From: Micromonospora aurantiaca ATCC 27029
GTDB lineage: Bacteria; Actinomycetota; Actinomycetes; Mycobacteriales; Micromonosporaceae
DNA: 64,000 nucleotides
Assembly (NCBI RefSeq): GCF_000145235.1
Contig: NC_014391.1
Coordinates: 5,723,501 to 5,787,500 of the forward strand
Direction of reading: 5' to 3'
Below the pieces are notes generated by a model. It saw only the letters and a program-made list of their open reading frames with translations, was not told the origin of the DNA and made no database searches. Made by a program: the position numbers and the translations under genes. This document shows, piece by piece, positions 15,526 to 23,422 of this stretch. Positions within the stretch are counted from its first letter, which is position 1. Each line of letters opens with the position of its first letter.

Positions 15526-16776
15526 ATGCCCCAGCAGCAGTCCTCCCCTCTTGCGTTCTTCGATAACGCGAACTCACAGCCCGATTTCACCGTTGGCCTG
15601 CGTGGTTACAACACCAACCAGGTCGACGACTTCATCGGCCGCCTCAGCGCCGCCCTGAGCCAGTCCGAGCAGGCCCGTGCCGAGGCCGAGCAGCGGATGA
15701 ACGACGCGCAGCGCCGGCTGCGGCAGGCCGAGCAGCGCCAGAGCGCGCTGGAGCAGAAGCTCACCGAGACCAACAAGCAGCTCGAGGAGAACAGCCGGCC
15801 GACGCTCTCCGGCCTGGGCACTCGCGTCGAGCAGATCCTGCGGCTGGCCGAGGAGCAGGCCAACGACCACCGCAACGAGGCCAAGCGCGAGTCGGAGGGC
15901 ATCCTCTCCGCCGCCCGCCTCGAGGCGCGTGAGATCACCGACAAGGCCCGCGCCGAGGCCGCCGCCATGAAGGCGACCGCCGAGCGCGAGGCCGGCAGCG
16001 TCCGCACCGCCGCCGAGCGCGAGGCCGCCGAGGTCCGGGTGCAGGCCCGCCGTGAGGCCGACACGCTGCGCGCCGACGCCGACCGCGAGACCAAGCAGCT
16101 GCGTACGGTCACCGCGCACGAGGTGGCCGAGCTGAAGTCGACTGTCGAGCGCGAGGTCGCCACGCTGCGCGCCACCGCCGAGCGGGAGATCACCCAGCAG
16201 CGGGCCAAGGCCGCCCGGGAGGCCGAGGAGAAGCGCGCCGAGGCGACCAAGCTGCTCACCGACGCACGCGACAAGCGCGACAAGGACCTCCAGGCCCTGG
16301 AGCTCCAGCTCGCCGAGCGGCGGGAGAAGGCCGAGCGCGAGGAGTCGGAGCGGCACGCCGCCCAGGTCGCGCAGACCCAGAAGCTGGTGAACGAGGCCGA
16401 GCAGCGGGCCCGTGCCGCGCAGGAGCGCGCCAAGGAGATCGAGCAGCGGGCCGAGGCCCGGCGGGTCGAGTCCGAGCGCACCGCCAACGAGACCGTCGAC
16501 AAGGCCAAGGCGCTGGCCGACAAGACGCTCAACGAGGCCCGTGCCGAGGCGCAGCGGGTGCTCAACGAGGCCCGCACCGAGGCCGAGCTGACCACGCAGG
16601 CGGCCCGTCGCGAGGTCGAGGACCTGACCCGCCAGAAGGACGCGGTCACCTCGCAGCTCGGCCAGATGCTGTCCGGCCTGGCCGGCATCGTGCCGGGCGT
16701 GCCGGCCGGCGGCAAGGCCGAGACGCCGAAGGCGGACGCCGCCGGGCAGAAGGTGACGGCCGAGTCGGCCGGCTGA
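15526..16776 (+). CDS. FilP-like DivIVA-domain coiled-coil cytoskeletal protein
   Basis: A 416-residue structural protein. An N-terminal DivIVA-like motif (VGLRGYNTNQVDDFIGRL, about 23-40) is followed by almost continuous coiled coil from 45 to 375 and a short disordered Gly/Pro/Ala tail. Residues 154-241 are exactly eight 11-residue repeats, each starting R/H-E (REAGSVRTAAE, REAAEVRVQAR and so on), a hendecad pattern that gives a right-handed or nearly straight coil. The order with the next gene, and the epimerase-thiolase-meaB genes nearby, recalls Streptomyces filP/scy, which organise polar growth. Assignment to FilP rather than another DivIVA-like protein rests on that gene order. ATG at 15526 is the first in frame. 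Confidence 0.8.
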   Translation: MPQQQSSPLAFFDNANSQPDFTVGLRGYNTNQVDDFIGRLSAALSQSEQARAEAEQRMNDAQRRLRQAEQRQSALEQKLTETNKQLEENSRPTLSGLGTRVEQILRLAEEQANDHRNEAKRESEGILSAARLEAREITDKARAEAAAMKATAEREAGSVRTAAEREAAEVRVQARREADTLRADADRETKQLRTVTAHEVAELKSTVEREVATLRATAEREITQQRAKAAREAEEKRAEATKLLTDARDKRDKDLQALELQLAERREKAEREESERHAAQVAQTQKLVNEAEQRARAAQERAKEIEQRAEARRVESERTANETVDKAKALADKTLNEARAEAQRVLNEARTEAELTTQAARREVEDLTRQKDAVTSQLGQMLSGLAGIVPGVPAGGKAETPKADAAGQKVTAESAG

Positions 16777-16806
16777 TCGGCACACCCGCTGTCGGGGGCA
16801 TGAGCC

Positions 16807-16850
16807 ACGGCGCGGGGTGACACCGGGTGACCGGTGTCGCCCCGCGCCGT
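16807..16850 (+). terminator. Terminator between the two coiled-coil genes
   Basis: A 20-bp stem with one mismatch (ACGGCGCGGGG... pairing with ...CCCCGCGCCGT) around a GTGA loop. It suggests the second coiled-coil gene has its own promoter. Confidence 0.85.
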
Positions 16851-16948
16851 CATGCTTGTGCGGCCCGTTTCGCCAGGAGGGTGAAGTAGCTCCCAGAAGG
16901 GGCGTCCGTATCGCCCCAGCAGAGCCGGATGCGTGTGAGGATGGGGGC

Positions 16949-19045
16949 ATGTCGCACGGCGAGGAACTGTTCGCGCTCGGCGGGGACGTGACGACGGAGC
17001 CCAGCTTCGAGTCCGCCCTGCGGGGATACGAGAAACGACAGGTCGACCGCTACGTCGCTCGCGCGGAGCACGAGATCGCGGCGTTGACCACCGAGCGGGA
17101 ACAGGCGTACACCCAGATCCACAAGCTGGCCGGTCAGGTCGAGGTGCTCCAGCGCGACCTGGCCCAGGTGCGCAAGCAGGCGGCGGTCGTGGACCGGGCG
17201 TCGTTCCGGCACCTGGGTCCGCGCGTCGAGCAGATCCTCACCATGGCCGAGGAGCAGGCCGACGAGATCCTGGCCGCCGCGAACGAGGAGATCGAGGCCC
17301 GTCGCGCCGCCGCCGAGCACATCGTCGAGGAGGCCCGGGAGCAGGCCGCCCAGGCGCTCAAGGACTTCGAGATCGCGCTGGCGGCCCGCCGGACCGAGGA
17401 GGAGCGGCACACCGCCGCCCGCAAGGCCGAGGCCGAAGCCACGCTGAAGGCCGCCAAGGACGAGTCGGCGAAGCTGCGCAAGGACGCGCAGGACGAGTCG
17501 ACGAGGCTGCGGACGGCGGCCCAGGACGAGGCCGAGAAGCTGCGCCGGACCGCCCAGGACGCGCTGGCGAAGGCCCAGCAGGAGGCCACCCAGCTCCGCG
17601 ACACCGCCAAGGAGATCCACTCCCGGGCACAGCAGGAGGCCGCGCGGCTGCGCGAGGCGGCCAAGGAGGCGCTGGCCAAGGCCCAGCAGGAGGCGAGCCA
17701 GCTCCGCGAGGCGGCCAAGGAGGTGCACGCCAAGGGCCAGCAGGAGGCCAAGCGGCTCACCGACGCCGCCGCCGAGGCCGGCCGGGCCACGCACGCCAAG
17801 GCGCTGGCCGAGGCCAAGAAGATCGTGGACGACGCGGAGGAGGCCGCCAAGGCCACCCGCGGCCGGGCCCGCAGCGAGGCCAACCGGCTCACCACCGAGG
17901 CCGCCGACGCCGGCAAGCGCAACCGCGCCGAGGTCGAGGCGTACGTGCAGCGCATGCGCACCGAGACCGAGGCGTACGTGCAGCAGGCCCGCGCGCAGAC
18001 CCAGCAGGAGCTGGGCGCGTGGCGGGCCGGGGTGGAGAAGGAGGTCACGGAGCGGCGGGACGGCGCGGAGAAGGAGCTGGCCCAGCGCCGGGCCGCCGCC
18101 GAGCAGGAGTTCGCCAAGCGCCGCGACGAGCTGGACAAGCAGCACGCCAAGCGGCAGGAGGAGTTGGAGCAGGCGTACACCACGCGGCGCGACGAGATCG
18201 AGCGCACCGCCGCCGACGTCCGGCAGGCCGCCGAGGCCGACGCGCTGAGCATGCGGCAGCAGGCCGAGCTGGAGGCCGCCGAGCTGCTGCGCCGCGCCGA
18301 GGCGGACGCCGGCGCGCAGCGCCGCAAGGCCGACGAGCACGTCGCGGCCTCGCGACGCCAGTTCGAGGAGTACGCGGCCACGACCCAGCAGCACCTCGCC
18401 ACCACGCAGCAGCACCTGGCCGCCACCCAGCAGGAGGTGGCCGCCGGCCGGCAGCAGCTCGCCGGCGTGATGCTGGAGATCGCCAAGGCTCAGCAGGAGC
18501 TGGCCGACCTGCGTACCGAGACGTGGAAGTCGCGGCAGGAGTCCGACGACCTGCAACGCCGCCTCACCGACCTGCGGCGCGACGCCGACTCGGCCGGGAT
18601 CGCGGCCACCCCGGTCGACCCGGACGATCTCGCCGCCGCCTCCACCGGCCGGTCCACCGGCGACGGCACGCCGGCGGGCGAGGGCACGCCGGTCACCAGC
18701 GGCGCGGAGAGCCCCGGCGACACCCCGGCCGGCGGCGGTGCGCCGGTGGCCGCGAAGGGCACCGCCACCGCGGTCCCCAACGGCGCCGGGCCGGCCAAGG
18801 GTGACGGCGAGCCCGCCGACGCGGGCAAGGCGAAGCCGGTCGGCGAACCGGTGACCACGATGGACTCCCCCGGCGGAGCAGGCGTCGACGGCGAGCCCAC
18901 AGTGGCTGCCGTGCCGGGTGAGGGCGGCCGGGGCGCCACCCCCACGAAGATCACCAGCACCGGTGAGAACGGCAAGCGCCCGACAAAGCCGACCACCGAC
19001 GAGCGCAGCGCCAAGCCCAGCACGGTGACGGTCGACAAGGACTGA
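16949..19045 (+). CDS. Scy-like DivIVA-domain coiled-coil scaffold protein
   Basis: A 698-residue protein with a DivIVA-like start (ESALRGYEKRQVDRYVARAEHEI, 21-43), a coiled coil from about 45 to 550, and a disordered Gly/Pro/Thr-rich tail. Residues 171-203 are three 11-residue repeats (DESAKLRKDAQ type). Residues 204-275 alternate 7- and 11-residue units, an 18-residue period such as AQQEATQLRDTAKEIHSR. Long mixed heptad/hendecad repeats mark the Scy class of polar-growth scaffolds in Streptomyces, although Scy there is nearly twice as long. ATG at 16949 has GAGGATGGGGG upstream; the longer frame from 16817 crosses the terminator. It probably assembles with the upstream FilP-like protein at the hyphal tip. 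Confidence 0.8.
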   Translation: MSHGEELFALGGDVTTEPSFESALRGYEKRQVDRYVARAEHEIAALTTEREQAYTQIHKLAGQVEVLQRDLAQVRKQAAVVDRASFRHLGPRVEQILTMAEEQADEILAAANEEIEARRAAAEHIVEEAREQAAQALKDFEIALAARRTEEERHTAARKAEAEATLKAAKDESAKLRKDAQDESTRLRTAAQDEAEKLRRTAQDALAKAQQEATQLRDTAKEIHSRAQQEAARLREAAKEALAKAQQEASQLREAAKEVHAKGQQEAKRLTDAAAEAGRATHAKALAEAKKIVDDAEEAAKATRGRARSEANRLTTEAADAGKRNRAEVEAYVQRMRTETEAYVQQARAQTQQELGAWRAGVEKEVTERRDGAEKELAQRRAAAEQEFAKRRDELDKQHAKRQEELEQAYTTRRDEIERTAADVRQAAEADALSMRQQAELEAAELLRRAEADAGAQRRKADEHVAASRRQFEEYAATTQQHLATTQQHLAATQQEVAAGRQQLAGVMLEIAKAQQELADLRTETWKSRQESDDLQRRLTDLRRDADSAGIAATPVDPDDLAAASTGRSTGDGTPAGEGTPVTSGAESPGDTPAGGGAPVAAKGTATAVPNGAGPAKGDGEPADAGKAKPVGEPVTTMDSPGGAGVDGEPTVAAVPGEGGRGATPTKITSTGENGKRPTKPTTDERSAKPSTVTVDKD

Positions 19046-19165
19046 TCCACCCCGAACTGGCGGGCCCAGCGCCACGTCGGCGAAGTGGCGGCATCCCACC
19101 CACCCGGACCACACCACCTCCCCGAACTGGCGGGCGACCCGCGCCAGGGCGGCCTGCCGGGACGG

Positions 19166-19187
19166 CCCGGCGGGGCGGCCCGCCGGG
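19166..19187 (+). terminator. Possible terminator after the Scy-like gene
   Basis: CCCGGCGGG and CCCGCCGGG form a perfect 9-bp stem around GCGG, inside a locally repetitive GC-rich stretch (CGGGACGGCCCGGCGGG occurs twice). It is 120 bp past the stop codon. Confidence 0.5.
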
Positions 19188-19311
19188 ACGGCCCGGCGGG
19201 TGGCGGTGGTGGGATGGTCGGGGCGGACGGCGGCGACTACCCTGCGGGCAGAGGGCCGCGCGTCGGCCGGGGACGGCACCGGCGGGCGAGCCGGGCAGCG
19301 GGGAGGCACGG

Positions 19312-20562
19312 GTGTCACAGGAGGGTTCCGCCGCCCGGGACGACGAGGCCGCGGACGTGAACACCTCCGGCTCCCCCACCGGCGACGCGAGGCCCGCAAG
19401 CGGCACCACGGGCACCGCGAGTGAGACCACGCGCACCGCGGAGCACACGCGGACCGGCACCGGCATGAGCGGCGAGCGGCCCGTCGACGTCGAGCCGGGT
19501 GAGTTCGAGCCGAGCGGGCGCTTCGGCGTACCGGGGCGGCCACTGCGGCGCAGCGCCTTCCTGGTCGGGTTTACCGGCGCGCTCGGCGTGCTGCTGGCGT
19601 ACGCGTTGTTCCTGGGCATCCGCAACGCCGCCGGCATCCTGGTGCTCGTGGTGATCGCGCTGTTCCTCGCGGTCGGCCTGCACCCGGCGGTGGTCCGGCT
19701 GCGCAAGTGGGGCCTGCCGCGCGGGCTGGCGGTGGCGGTGGTGACGCTCACCGTGGTGCTGCTGATCGTCGCCGGCCTGCTGGCGCTGGTGCCGCCGGTG
19801 GTGACCCAGTCCGGCCAGTTCCTCCAGCAGCTACCCGGCTACGTCGAGGAGCTGCGCCGCAATCCCACTGTCAACGACCTGGTGATCCGGTACGACGTGA
19901 TGGAGCGGGTCCAGGCGGCGGCGAACGCGGACACGATCGGGCGGGCGCTCGGCGGCGTGCTCGGCGGGGCACAACTGATCTTCGGGACGATCTTCCGCCT
20001 GCTCACGGTGCTGGTGCTGACGATCTACTTCCTGGCGTACTTCGACAAGCTGCGCGAACTCGGGTACGCGATGGTGCCGCGCTCGCGCCGGCAGCGGGTC
20101 CGGCTGATCGGCGACGAGATCCTCACCCGGGTCGGCGCGTACATGGTCGGCGCGCTCGCCATCGCAGTGCTGGCCGGGGTGACGACGTTCGTGTTCGCGC
20201 TGGCGGTCGGCCTGCCGTACCCGTTCGCCCTCGCCGTGGTGGTCGCGGTGACCGACCTGATCCCGCAGATCGGCGCGACACTCGGCGCGGTGGTGGTGAC
20301 GCTCGTCGGGCTCGCCACGGACCTGCCGGTGGGCATCGCCTGCCTGGTGTTCTTCGTGCTCTACCAGCAGGTGGAGAACTACCTGATCTACCCGAAGATC
20401 ATGCGCCGGGCGGTGTCGGTCAACGAGGTGGCGGCGTTGCTCGCCGCGCTGCTCGGGGTGGCGCTGCTGGGCGTGGTGGGCGCGCTCATCGCGATCCCCA
20501 CCGTGGCCGCGTTGCAGCTGATCCTGCGCGAGGTGGTGCTACCCCGCCAGGACGCCCGCTGA
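19312..20562 (+). CDS. AI-2E family transporter
   Basis: A 416-residue integral membrane protein. After an acidic, Thr/Ser-rich cytoplasmic N-terminus of about 80 residues come about eight membrane helices, including FLVGFTGALGVLLAYALFL, VVTLTVVLLIVAGLLALVPPVV, LLTVLVLTIYFLAYFDKL and the C-terminal LLAALLGVALLGVVGALIAIPTVAALQL. The motifs VTDLIPQIGATLGA and YQQVENYLIYPKIM are family hallmarks. Members export AI-2 or act as sodium/proton antiporters, and the substrate here is unknown. GTG at 19312 has GGGGAGG 6 nt upstream. It ends 4 bp from the convergent hydrolase gene. Confidence 0.9.
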   Translation: MSQEGSAARDDEAADVNTSGSPTGDARPASGTTGTASETTRTAEHTRTGTGMSGERPVDVEPGEFEPSGRFGVPGRPLRRSAFLVGFTGALGVLLAYALFLGIRNAAGILVLVVIALFLAVGLHPAVVRLRKWGLPRGLAVAVVTLTVVLLIVAGLLALVPPVVTQSGQFLQQLPGYVEELRRNPTVNDLVIRYDVMERVQAAANADTIGRALGGVLGGAQLIFGTIFRLLTVLVLTIYFLAYFDKLRELGYAMVPRSRRQRVRLIGDEILTRVGAYMVGALAIAVLAGVTTFVFALAVGLPYPFALAVVVAVTDLIPQIGATLGAVVVTLVGLATDLPVGIACLVFFVLYQQVENYLIYPKIMRRAVSVNEVAALLAALLGVALLGVVGALIAIPTVAALQLILREVVLPRQDAR

Positions 20563-20566
20563 GCGG

Positions 20567-21376
20567 TTACTCGGCGCGCCGCTGGGCCGGGCCGGGAACC
20601 GGGGTGTCCGCGAACGCGGCGACGGTGCGGTCGGCGTACGCGCTGACGTCGCCGGTCTCCATCGGGCCGTCCCAGGTGGTCGGCAGCGGCAGCGGTACGC
20701 CGGGGGCGACCCGCCGGACGATCTCGTCCAGCACCTTCTCCGCGTCGCCGACCCAGAGGTGCTTGGCGCCGTCCACGCCCACCACCTCGGCCTGCGGCAC
20801 GGCGGTGAACCGCTCCCGGGCCTCCTCCGGGCGCAGGTAGTCGTCGAACTCGGGGACCAGCGCGGTGAGCGGCTTACCCGTCTCGGCCCAGACCCCCAGG
20901 TCCTCCGGCGCGGAGTAGCGCAGCGGCGGGGAGAGCAGGATCGCGCCGGCCACCGCCGGGTCGCAGCCGTACTTCAGCGCCAGGTCGGTGCCGAACGACC
21001 ACCCGACCAGCCAGATGTTCGGCAGCTCGTGGAACTCGGCGTACTCGATCGCGGCGGCCACGTCGAACTTCTCGCCGACCGCGCCGTCGAACGTTCCCTC
21101 GCTGGTGCCGCGGACGCTGCTGGTCCCCCGGGTGTTGAACCGGAGCACTGCGAGGCCGGCCAGCGCGGGCAGCCGCCAGGCCGCCTTGCGGAACACGTGG
21201 CTGTCCATCATCCCGCCGTGGGTGGGCAGCGGGTGCAGGCAGACGAGCGTGGCGGCCGGTTCGCGGTCCAGCGGCCGGGCCAGCTCGCCGACGAGCGTCA
21301 GCCCGTCGGCGGTGTGCAGCTCGATGTCCTCCCGGCGACCGGGCAGGATCGACGACGCGCGAATCGGAGTGCTCAC
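20567..21376 (-). CDS. Alpha/beta hydrolase
   Basis: A 269-residue cytoplasmic hydrolase with the fold of the dienelactone/UPF0227-type group. Seen: LVCLHPLPTHGGMMDSHVFRKAAW, the oxyanion-hole region, the nucleophile elbow VGWSFGTDLAL, an Asp region near PEFDDYLRPEEA, and the catalytic His in GAKHLWVGD. The substrate is not predictable. The GTG at 21376 starts a sensible N-terminus. It forms no clear operon, since the next minus-strand gene upstream is 67 bp away. Confidence 0.85.
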   Translation of the reverse strand: MSTPIRASSILPGRREDIELHTADGLTLVGELARPLDREPAATLVCLHPLPTHGGMMDSHVFRKAAWRLPALAGLAVLRFNTRGTSSVRGTSEGTFDGAVGEKFDVAAAIEYAEFHELPNIWLVGWSFGTDLALKYGCDPAVAGAILLSPPLRYSAPEDLGVWAETGKPLTALVPEFDDYLRPEEARERFTAVPQAEVVGVDGAKHLWVGDAEKVLDEIVRRVAPGVPLPLPTTWDGPMETGDVSAYADRTVAAFADTPVPGPAQRRAE

Positions 21377-21443
21377 GCCTGCCAGTCTCCCGCGTCGGCG
21401 GCCCCGCCGCCCAGCGGGACGGGAACCGGGTGATCCAGATCGC

Positions 21444-21770
21444 TCAGCCGTAGCGCGGGGCGCCCCGGCCGCGCTGGAGGTTCGGCCCGCGCCGGTCCCG
21501 GGCCCGCCAGCAGCCGGAGTGCCAGTGCCGGCGGTCGGTCAGGTCACCCCGGTCGTCGGCCGGCCAGGCCACCAGATGTGCCACGCCGGGACGGATCTCC
21601 TGGTCACAGCCGGGACAGCGGTACGTCTTGACTGATGCCCCGCCGCTGATCGCGCGTACCTGCCAGTCGCCGTCGCGCCACTGCTGCACGGTCGGCACGC
21701 CGTGGCGGGCACGTTCGGCGTCCAGGCCGGGGTTCTCCTCCCGGCGAGGGCGGTTGCGACGAGGGCTCAC
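21444..21770 (-). CDS. Small conserved actinobacterial Cys/His zinc-binding-like protein
   Basis: A 108-residue basic protein resembling a conserved actinobacterial family often labelled ATP/GTP-binding protein without clear reason. Seen: SPRRNRPRREENPG, VRAISGGASVKTYRCPGCDQEIRPGVAHLVAW, then RRHWHSGCWRARDRR. The CPGC pair with the HWHSGC motif looks like a zinc site (Cys2 plus His/Cys). I see no nucleotide-binding loop. GTG at 21770 is favoured, with another GTG at 21776; a longer open frame upstream is a shadow of the next gene. The function is unknown. Confidence 0.75.
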   Translation of the reverse strand: MSPRRNRPRREENPGLDAERARHGVPTVQQWRDGDWQVRAISGGASVKTYRCPGCDQEIRPGVAHLVAWPADDRGDLTDRRHWHSGCWRARDRRGPNLQRGRGAPRYG

Positions 21771-21838
21771 GGTCACCAAGCGTACGGTCCGCCGGCCGGA
21801 CCGGCCCGGGTCGGGCGGTCCGGCCGACGGGCGGCCGC

Positions 21839-22891
21839 TCAGTCCCAGGTCTCCGGACGGGTCGGGTCCGGCGCCACCTGCACGCCACCCAGCACGAGCG
21901 CCGCGTCGAGTTTGTCGAACCCCTGCTCCGGCCAGCCGTAATCGGCGAGCAGGCGCGACTTCGGCACGCCCAGCAGCTCGACCCGGCCCTGTTCCGGGTA
22001 GAGGTGGGCGGGCCGCCCGGCGATCGTCATGTTGCCGTCCACCGTGCGGGGCGAGATCTCGGCCGCGTACTGGTAGGAGACGCTCATCGTCCGGGTGGAG
22101 GTGCCGACGATGCCGAACCGGGCGGTCACCAGCCGCGGGAAGCCGGTCACGTCGACCCGGCAGCCGGCAACCCGGGCGCCGTCCGGCACGGTCGTGAGGC
22201 GGACGGGCGCACCGCAGCGGCGCGCCTCGGTCAGCCGCAACGCCTCCACCGCGACGGTCAGCGCCGTGTCCTGCGGCGCCCACACGCTGGCCCGCGCGTA
22301 CAGGCCGGGGGCCGGCTTCCACTGCCGGACCTGGATCGGCAGCCCGTCGACGGTCGTGCTGCTGGTCCGGCCGTCGAACGCCGCTTCCTCGGCGAACATA
22401 CTGATCTTGAAGGGCACCCCCTCGGCGCCGGACTCCCGTAGCGTCCGCGACGAGCGCGCCAGCTCGACGGTGACCTTTCGCCCGCCGCCGACGTCCAGCT
22501 GGGCGCTCTCCAGGCCCTGCGCCACCTCCCAGCGCAGGTAGCGGACCTTGGTGGTGTCGACGCCGAAGTGCAGCACTCCGGCATCGGTGCCGACGACCTC
22601 CGGCGCGGCCGCCGCTCCCGGCGCGGCCGGCATCAGCGGTGGCGCCGCCTCGGCCGGGATGGCCGGGGCAGCCGGGCCGGTGAACGGCCGGTCCAGGCCC
22701 GGCAGGGCCGGGACGACGGCGAGGCCGCCGAGCAGCGCGACCAGGGCGAGACCGCCACCGAGCACGGCCCGGCGACGGCGTAGCCGACGACGGCCACCCG
22801 TCACGGCCCCGGCGGTCAGCCGGTCGATGTCCACGTCTCCTTCGGCCTGCTCCCGCAGCACCGAGGCGATCCGCTGGTCGAGGTCGGTCAC
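21839..22891 (-). CDS. Membrane-anchored protein coupled to an ECF sigma factor (putative anti-sigma partner)
   Basis: A 350-residue protein with a cytoplasmic N-terminus of about 40 residues (VTDLDQRIASVLREQAEGDVDIDRL), one membrane helix (VLGGGLALVALLGGLAVVPAL), a Pro/Ala linker and an external domain with no recognised family. Two Cys (RRCGAPV and AGCRVDV) lie in the external part. Its GTG start overlaps the sigma factor stop codon (GTGA), which suggests translational coupling. Position and topology fit an anti-sigma or sigma-linked sensor, but no zinc-binding anti-sigma motif is visible, so that role is inferred. Confidence 0.8.
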   Translation of the reverse strand: MTDLDQRIASVLREQAEGDVDIDRLTAGAVTGGRRRLRRRRAVLGGGLALVALLGGLAVVPALPGLDRPFTGPAAPAIPAEAAPPLMPAAPGAAAAPEVVGTDAGVLHFGVDTTKVRYLRWEVAQGLESAQLDVGGGRKVTVELARSSRTLRESGAEGVPFKISMFAEEAAFDGRTSSTTVDGLPIQVRQWKPAPGLYARASVWAPQDTALTVAVEALRLTEARRCGAPVRLTTVPDGARVAGCRVDVTGFPRLVTARFGIVGTSTRTMSVSYQYAAEISPRTVDGNMTIAGRPAHLYPEQGRVELLGVPKSRLLADYGWPEQGFDKLDAALVLGGVQVAPDPTRPETWD

Positions 22892-23382
22892 GGCCGGCTC
22901 CCCTTGGTCATCGGGACGCCGCAGCGCTCCCGGAGGTGGGCGAGCGCCCGCATCGCGTGGGTGCGGACGGTGACCGGGGAGCAGTCGAGGATCTGGGCGA
23001 TCGTGGCGTCGTCGAGATCCTCGTAGTAGCGCAGCACCAGCACGGCGCGCTGGCGGTCCGGGAGGGCGCGGATCAGCCCCCACATCTCGTCCCGGTCCGC
23101 CGCCTCGCCACCGAGGTCGCCGCGCTGGGGCCGGTCGGCGAACGTGTCCACCGCCAGCTCGCGGTTGGACCGCCGCCGCCACCAGGACGTGTTCGCGTTG
23201 ACGAGCATCCGGCGCACGTACACGTCGGGCCGGTCGGCCCGGGCGATCCTCCGCCAGTGCACGTACGCGCGGGCCAGCACGTCCTGCGTCAGGTCCTCGG
23301 CCCGGTGTGTGTCGCCGGTGAGCAGCCGGGCCAGGCGCAACAGCGCCGGGCCGCGGCTGCCGACGTACTCCTCGAATGTCAC
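22888..23382 (-). CDS. SigE-family ECF RNA polymerase sigma factor
   Basis: A 164-residue group 4 sigma factor. Region 2 is at about 5-75 (FEEYVGSRGPALLRLARLLTG, AEDLTQDVLARAYVHW, DVYVRRMLVNANTSWWRRR). Region 4 is at about 105-155 (LPDRQRAVLVLRYYEDLDDATIAQIL, then SPVTVRTHAMRALAHLRE). It matches the actinobacterial SigE-type subfamily, not the Streptomyces SigE regulon protein specifically. GTG at 23382 is the likely start. The following membrane protein overlaps it by 4 nt. Its regulon cannot be deduced. Confidence 0.92.
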   Translation of the reverse strand: MTFEEYVGSRGPALLRLARLLTGDTHRAEDLTQDVLARAYVHWRRIARADRPDVYVRRMLVNANTSWWRRRSNRELAVDTFADRPQRGDLGGEAADRDEMWGLIRALPDRQRAVLVLRYYEDLDDATIAQILDCSPVTVRTHAMRALAHLRERCGVPMTKGSRP

Positions 23383-23422
23383 ACCAGGAAGACGCCGTCA
23401 CCGCCGCCGGGCGTTGACCGGA

